From JAZGER01 sp036480335 (GTDB lineage Bacteria; Pseudomonadota; Gammaproteobacteria; DSM-19610), in the NCBI GenBank assembly GCA_036480335.1, contig JAZGGH010000111.1, forward strand, positions 1 through 34,611: a stretch of DNA of 34,611 nt, written 5' to 3'. Below are positions 32,885-34,611 of this stretch, piece by piece; the first letter of the stretch is position 1; the number at the start of each line of letters is the position of its first letter. The position numbers and the translations under genes were made by a program. The notes under the pieces are model-generated. The model was not told the origin of the DNA, did not search any database, and saw only the letters and a program-made list of their open reading frames with translations.

Positions 32885-34483
32885 ATGAATAATAATCAAA
32901 AATTACTGGCGCAAAATTTTATATTTCCGATAGCATTATATTTTAGTCTAACAGGCAATGTTACTGCGTTAGAGACTCACAGTATTGACAAGATATATTC
33001 ATCCAATCATGTGTTTACAAATAATTATCTTAGTCTTGGTGAGGCGCTTCAATTTACCCTGATAAATCAGCCAGCTATTCAAAGTAAAGTCTACGATATT
33101 GAATTTTCAAAAGGCGAATTATTGGTAGAAAGTGGTGAATTCGATTCACAAATTGAGTCAACCATTAACCGAGGAGAGAATTCGGAAAATATTTTTGATA
33201 CAGATGACGATGATGCTCTAATAACCAGCACAATCGAGCGATCATTTATGGATTTCAGGTTGGACATTCAGAAACGATTCCGTAGTGGACAAACAGCGAC
33301 TCTGGGTTATGCGGTTGATTATGAGGATGTAGAGGATTCCGGCACGGGTGCATCGAGTGAAGCTGAAATATTTATCGAGTTAATACAACCATTACTTAAA
33401 AACCGGGGTGTTGATGCATCGGCTGCATTTGAAAGAGCGGCTGAAATTGTTATTGAAGCAAAAGAATATGATCTCAGGGATGGTATATCGTTAAGTCTCC
33501 TGGATACTGTGGAGGCTTATTGGGATTATCTGGCTGCGAAAGAAATTCTTAAAGTCAGGCAGGATGCTACTCGTGTATTAGACGGGCTATTACCGAATCT
33601 TGAGGATATTGATGAAGAAGAAATTGATTCTGAAGATAATGCTGAATTTGAGGCAGAGTTGAATTCTCGTAAATCAGAAATAATCGAGGCAAATCAGGAA
33701 TATGTTGTAGCGAAATATACACTCGGTCTGGCAATGGGACTGGCATCGCCCCAGGACATTGAAGCAATGCCTGTACCTGATGAGAAATTTGCACATTTTA
33801 ATGCTACTGATATGGCAACCCTCAATAATTTATTGCCCGTATACCTGCGAAAACCGGACAAGCAGAGAGCTTCAATCCTATCATTAAAACGTTTGCAGGA
33901 ATCCGCTTCTACTTTACTGCAAGGTGCCCGAAGAAATAAGGAGCCACAACTGGACCTTATAGCCAGGTATGGTTATTTTGGGACAGAACCGGAGTCGAGT
34001 TTTAACAGTAGCTTCCGTTCAGTAAAAAGAAACTCCGGACCGGTCTGGCTTATAGGCGGTGAATTCTCTTATCCGATTGGGAATCGTGCCGCAAAAGGCG
34101 AAATTGTCCAGCAAAAAGCCTTGTTAATGGAGCTGAAATTACAGGTGTATGATAGCCTGCGAGAAATTTCTTCCAGCATCATGGTTACTGTAAAAGAAAT
34201 TGTACACTCACAACAGGAAATAGCTTTAACAGAAAAATCAATTGCGAATTATGAGGACTCTTTGCAGCAACTAAGAATTGATTTTCAGGAAGATGTTGAT
34301 CTGGGTGATTTACTTGATTTGATTGATATTCAGGATGACTGGGTCGATGCCAGAATTGATAATATTGAGCAGCAGGCACGTTTAACGAAAGCAGTTGCAG
34401 CGCTGGTTTTCGAAACAGGGGAGATGTTGGCGCCTGGGCCTGACTATAAAATTAATGTCGATAAGTTAACGACAGTTCCTTGA
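32885..34483 (+). CDS. TolC-family outer membrane channel protein
   Basis: 532 residues, signal peptide 1 to about 29 (VTA/L). TolC/OEP family by its two halves of long helices and strands: LSLGEALQFTLINQPAIQS at the start of the first half, LRDGISLSLLDTVEAYWDYL, and in the second half PQLDLIARYGYFG and YPIGNRAAKGEIVQQK. Trimers of such proteins form export tunnels working with an ABC or RND pump. No pump or adaptor gene is in the window; either may lie beyond the right edge. Residues about 240-258 form a strongly acidic patch (12 Asp/Glu in 19) where the first helical hairpin turns. The Shine-Dalgarno is weak. Its stop lies 2 nt before an inverted-repeat element. Confidence 0.88.
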   Translation: MNNNQKLLAQNFIFPIALYFSLTGNVTALETHSIDKIYSSNHVFTNNYLSLGEALQFTLINQPAIQSKVYDIEFSKGELLVESGEFDSQIESTINRGENSENIFDTDDDDALITSTIERSFMDFRLDIQKRFRSGQTATLGYAVDYEDVEDSGTGASSEAEIFIELIQPLLKNRGVDASAAFERAAEIVIEAKEYDLRDGISLSLLDTVEAYWDYLAAKEILKVRQDATRVLDGLLPNLEDIDEEEIDSEDNAEFEAELNSRKSEIIEANQEYVVAKYTLGLAMGLASPQDIEAMPVPDEKFAHFNATDMATLNNLLPVYLRKPDKQRASILSLKRLQESASTLLQGARRNKEPQLDLIARYGYFGTEPESSFNSSFRSVKRNSGPVWLIGGEFSYPIGNRAAKGEIVQQKALLMELKLQVYDSLREISSSIMVTVKEIVHSQQEIALTEKSIANYEDSLQQLRIDFQEDVDLGDLLDLIDIQDDWVDARIDNIEQQARLTKAVAALVFETGEMLAPGPDYKINVDKLTTVP

Positions 34484-34485
34484 AG

Positions 34486-34611
34486 GGAGCCTCTATTAAT
34501 TAGGATTTTCGTCTGAGTTCAAGGCGGATGAATTTTGAGAACCGCAGTGTATAGGGCAACCATGAGGATCGCATAAATTTATCCAACGCAGAAATCGGGC
34601 GAAAAGTCTAT
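34486..34611. mobile_element. Small inverted-repeat element (MITE-like), copy C, cut by window edge
   Basis: Left end GGAGCCTCTATTAATTAG at 34486 matches the ends of copies A and B. Inside lies a long imperfect inverted repeat: 34502-34539 (AGGATTTTCGTCTGAGTTCA, continuing AGGCGGATGAATTTTGAG) against 34571-34609 (CGCATAAATTTATCC at its start and GGGCGAAAAGTC at its end). No coding capacity. The right terminal repeat is not reached within the window; the element appears to be just over 130 nt. Confidence 0.65.

Noticed and set aside
1..34611. CRISPR array, prophage or transposase genes
   Set aside because: No regularly spaced direct repeats, integrase, transposase or phage structural genes were seen; HflD is a host gene despite its phage-related name.

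Overview
This is a chromosomal stretch of a gammaproteobacterium. The evidence is the conserved order purB-hflD-mnmA-nudJ and the neighbourhood icd-clpS-clpA-infA-bpt, both familiar from gammaproteobacterial genomes, together with E. coli-like YadG/YadH and an AceK-type phosphorylation serine in isocitrate dehydrogenase. Base composition looks moderate, a little AT-richer around the GH16 glycosidase and the TolC-like gene. The genus cannot be fixed from the sequence; a free-living aquatic, possibly respiratory-versatile organism would fit (GH16 glycanase, Nos/Rnf-type accessory factor ApbE, a putative FNR-controlled exported protein), but that is inference.

Layout. 1-245: 3' end of a DUF2269-type membrane protein. 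325-1789: two overlapping genes, a DUF4442 hotdog protein and a nitronate monooxygenase/FabK-type flavoprotein. 1790-2140: gene-free leader with palindromes and hairpins. 2141-6195: secreted modular GH16 glycosidase, then an ABC-2 exporter (ATPase plus permease). 6222-9893 (-): cobalamin-dependent methionine synthase MetH. 10012-10797: exported protein of unknown function. 10818-17313 (-): a long leftward gene train, nudJ-mnmA-hflD-purB, a DUF7931 protein, a short secretin-like protein, a stomatin/QmcA-like SPFH protein and its NfeD partner. 17336-17699: a small inverted-repeat element followed by a putative FNR-type promoter. 17700-18608: abundant-looking exported protein with a strong terminator. 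18756-23861: icd, clpS, clpA (+) and infA, bpt (-). 23903-26639 (-): yadH, yadG and an orphan multi-spanning membrane protein. 26805-28829: YiiX-type papain-like hydrolase plus an endonuclease/exonuclease/phosphatase-fold enzyme. 29095-29202: a 35-residue membrane peptide. 29348-31458: divergent moaA and apbE. 31477-32526 (-): diguanylate cyclase. 32885-34483: TolC-family outer-membrane protein, abutted by another inverted-repeat element that runs off the window.

How it fits together. ClpS, ClpA and Bpt make a bacterial N-degron module: Bpt adds leucine to Asp/Glu N-termini, ClpS recognises the product and ClpA unfolds it for ClpP. NudJ, MnmA, HflD and PurB form the conserved nucleotide/tRNA-modification cluster. 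MoaA (molybdopterin) and ApbE (flavinylation) serve redox enzymes encoded elsewhere. Two related ABC-2 exporters are present: one is the YadGH orthologue, the other sits behind the GH16 gene.

The least-explained items are: a family of small elements with about 22-nt terminal inverted repeats (three copies, all intergenic), a class II FNR-like promoter in front of an uncharacterised exported protein, a short membrane peptide with a 5' hairpin, a truncated secretin-like protein inside the purB gene train, and an isocitrate dehydrogenase with an altered 2'-phosphate pocket. No CRISPR array, tRNA, rRNA, integrase or transposase was seen.
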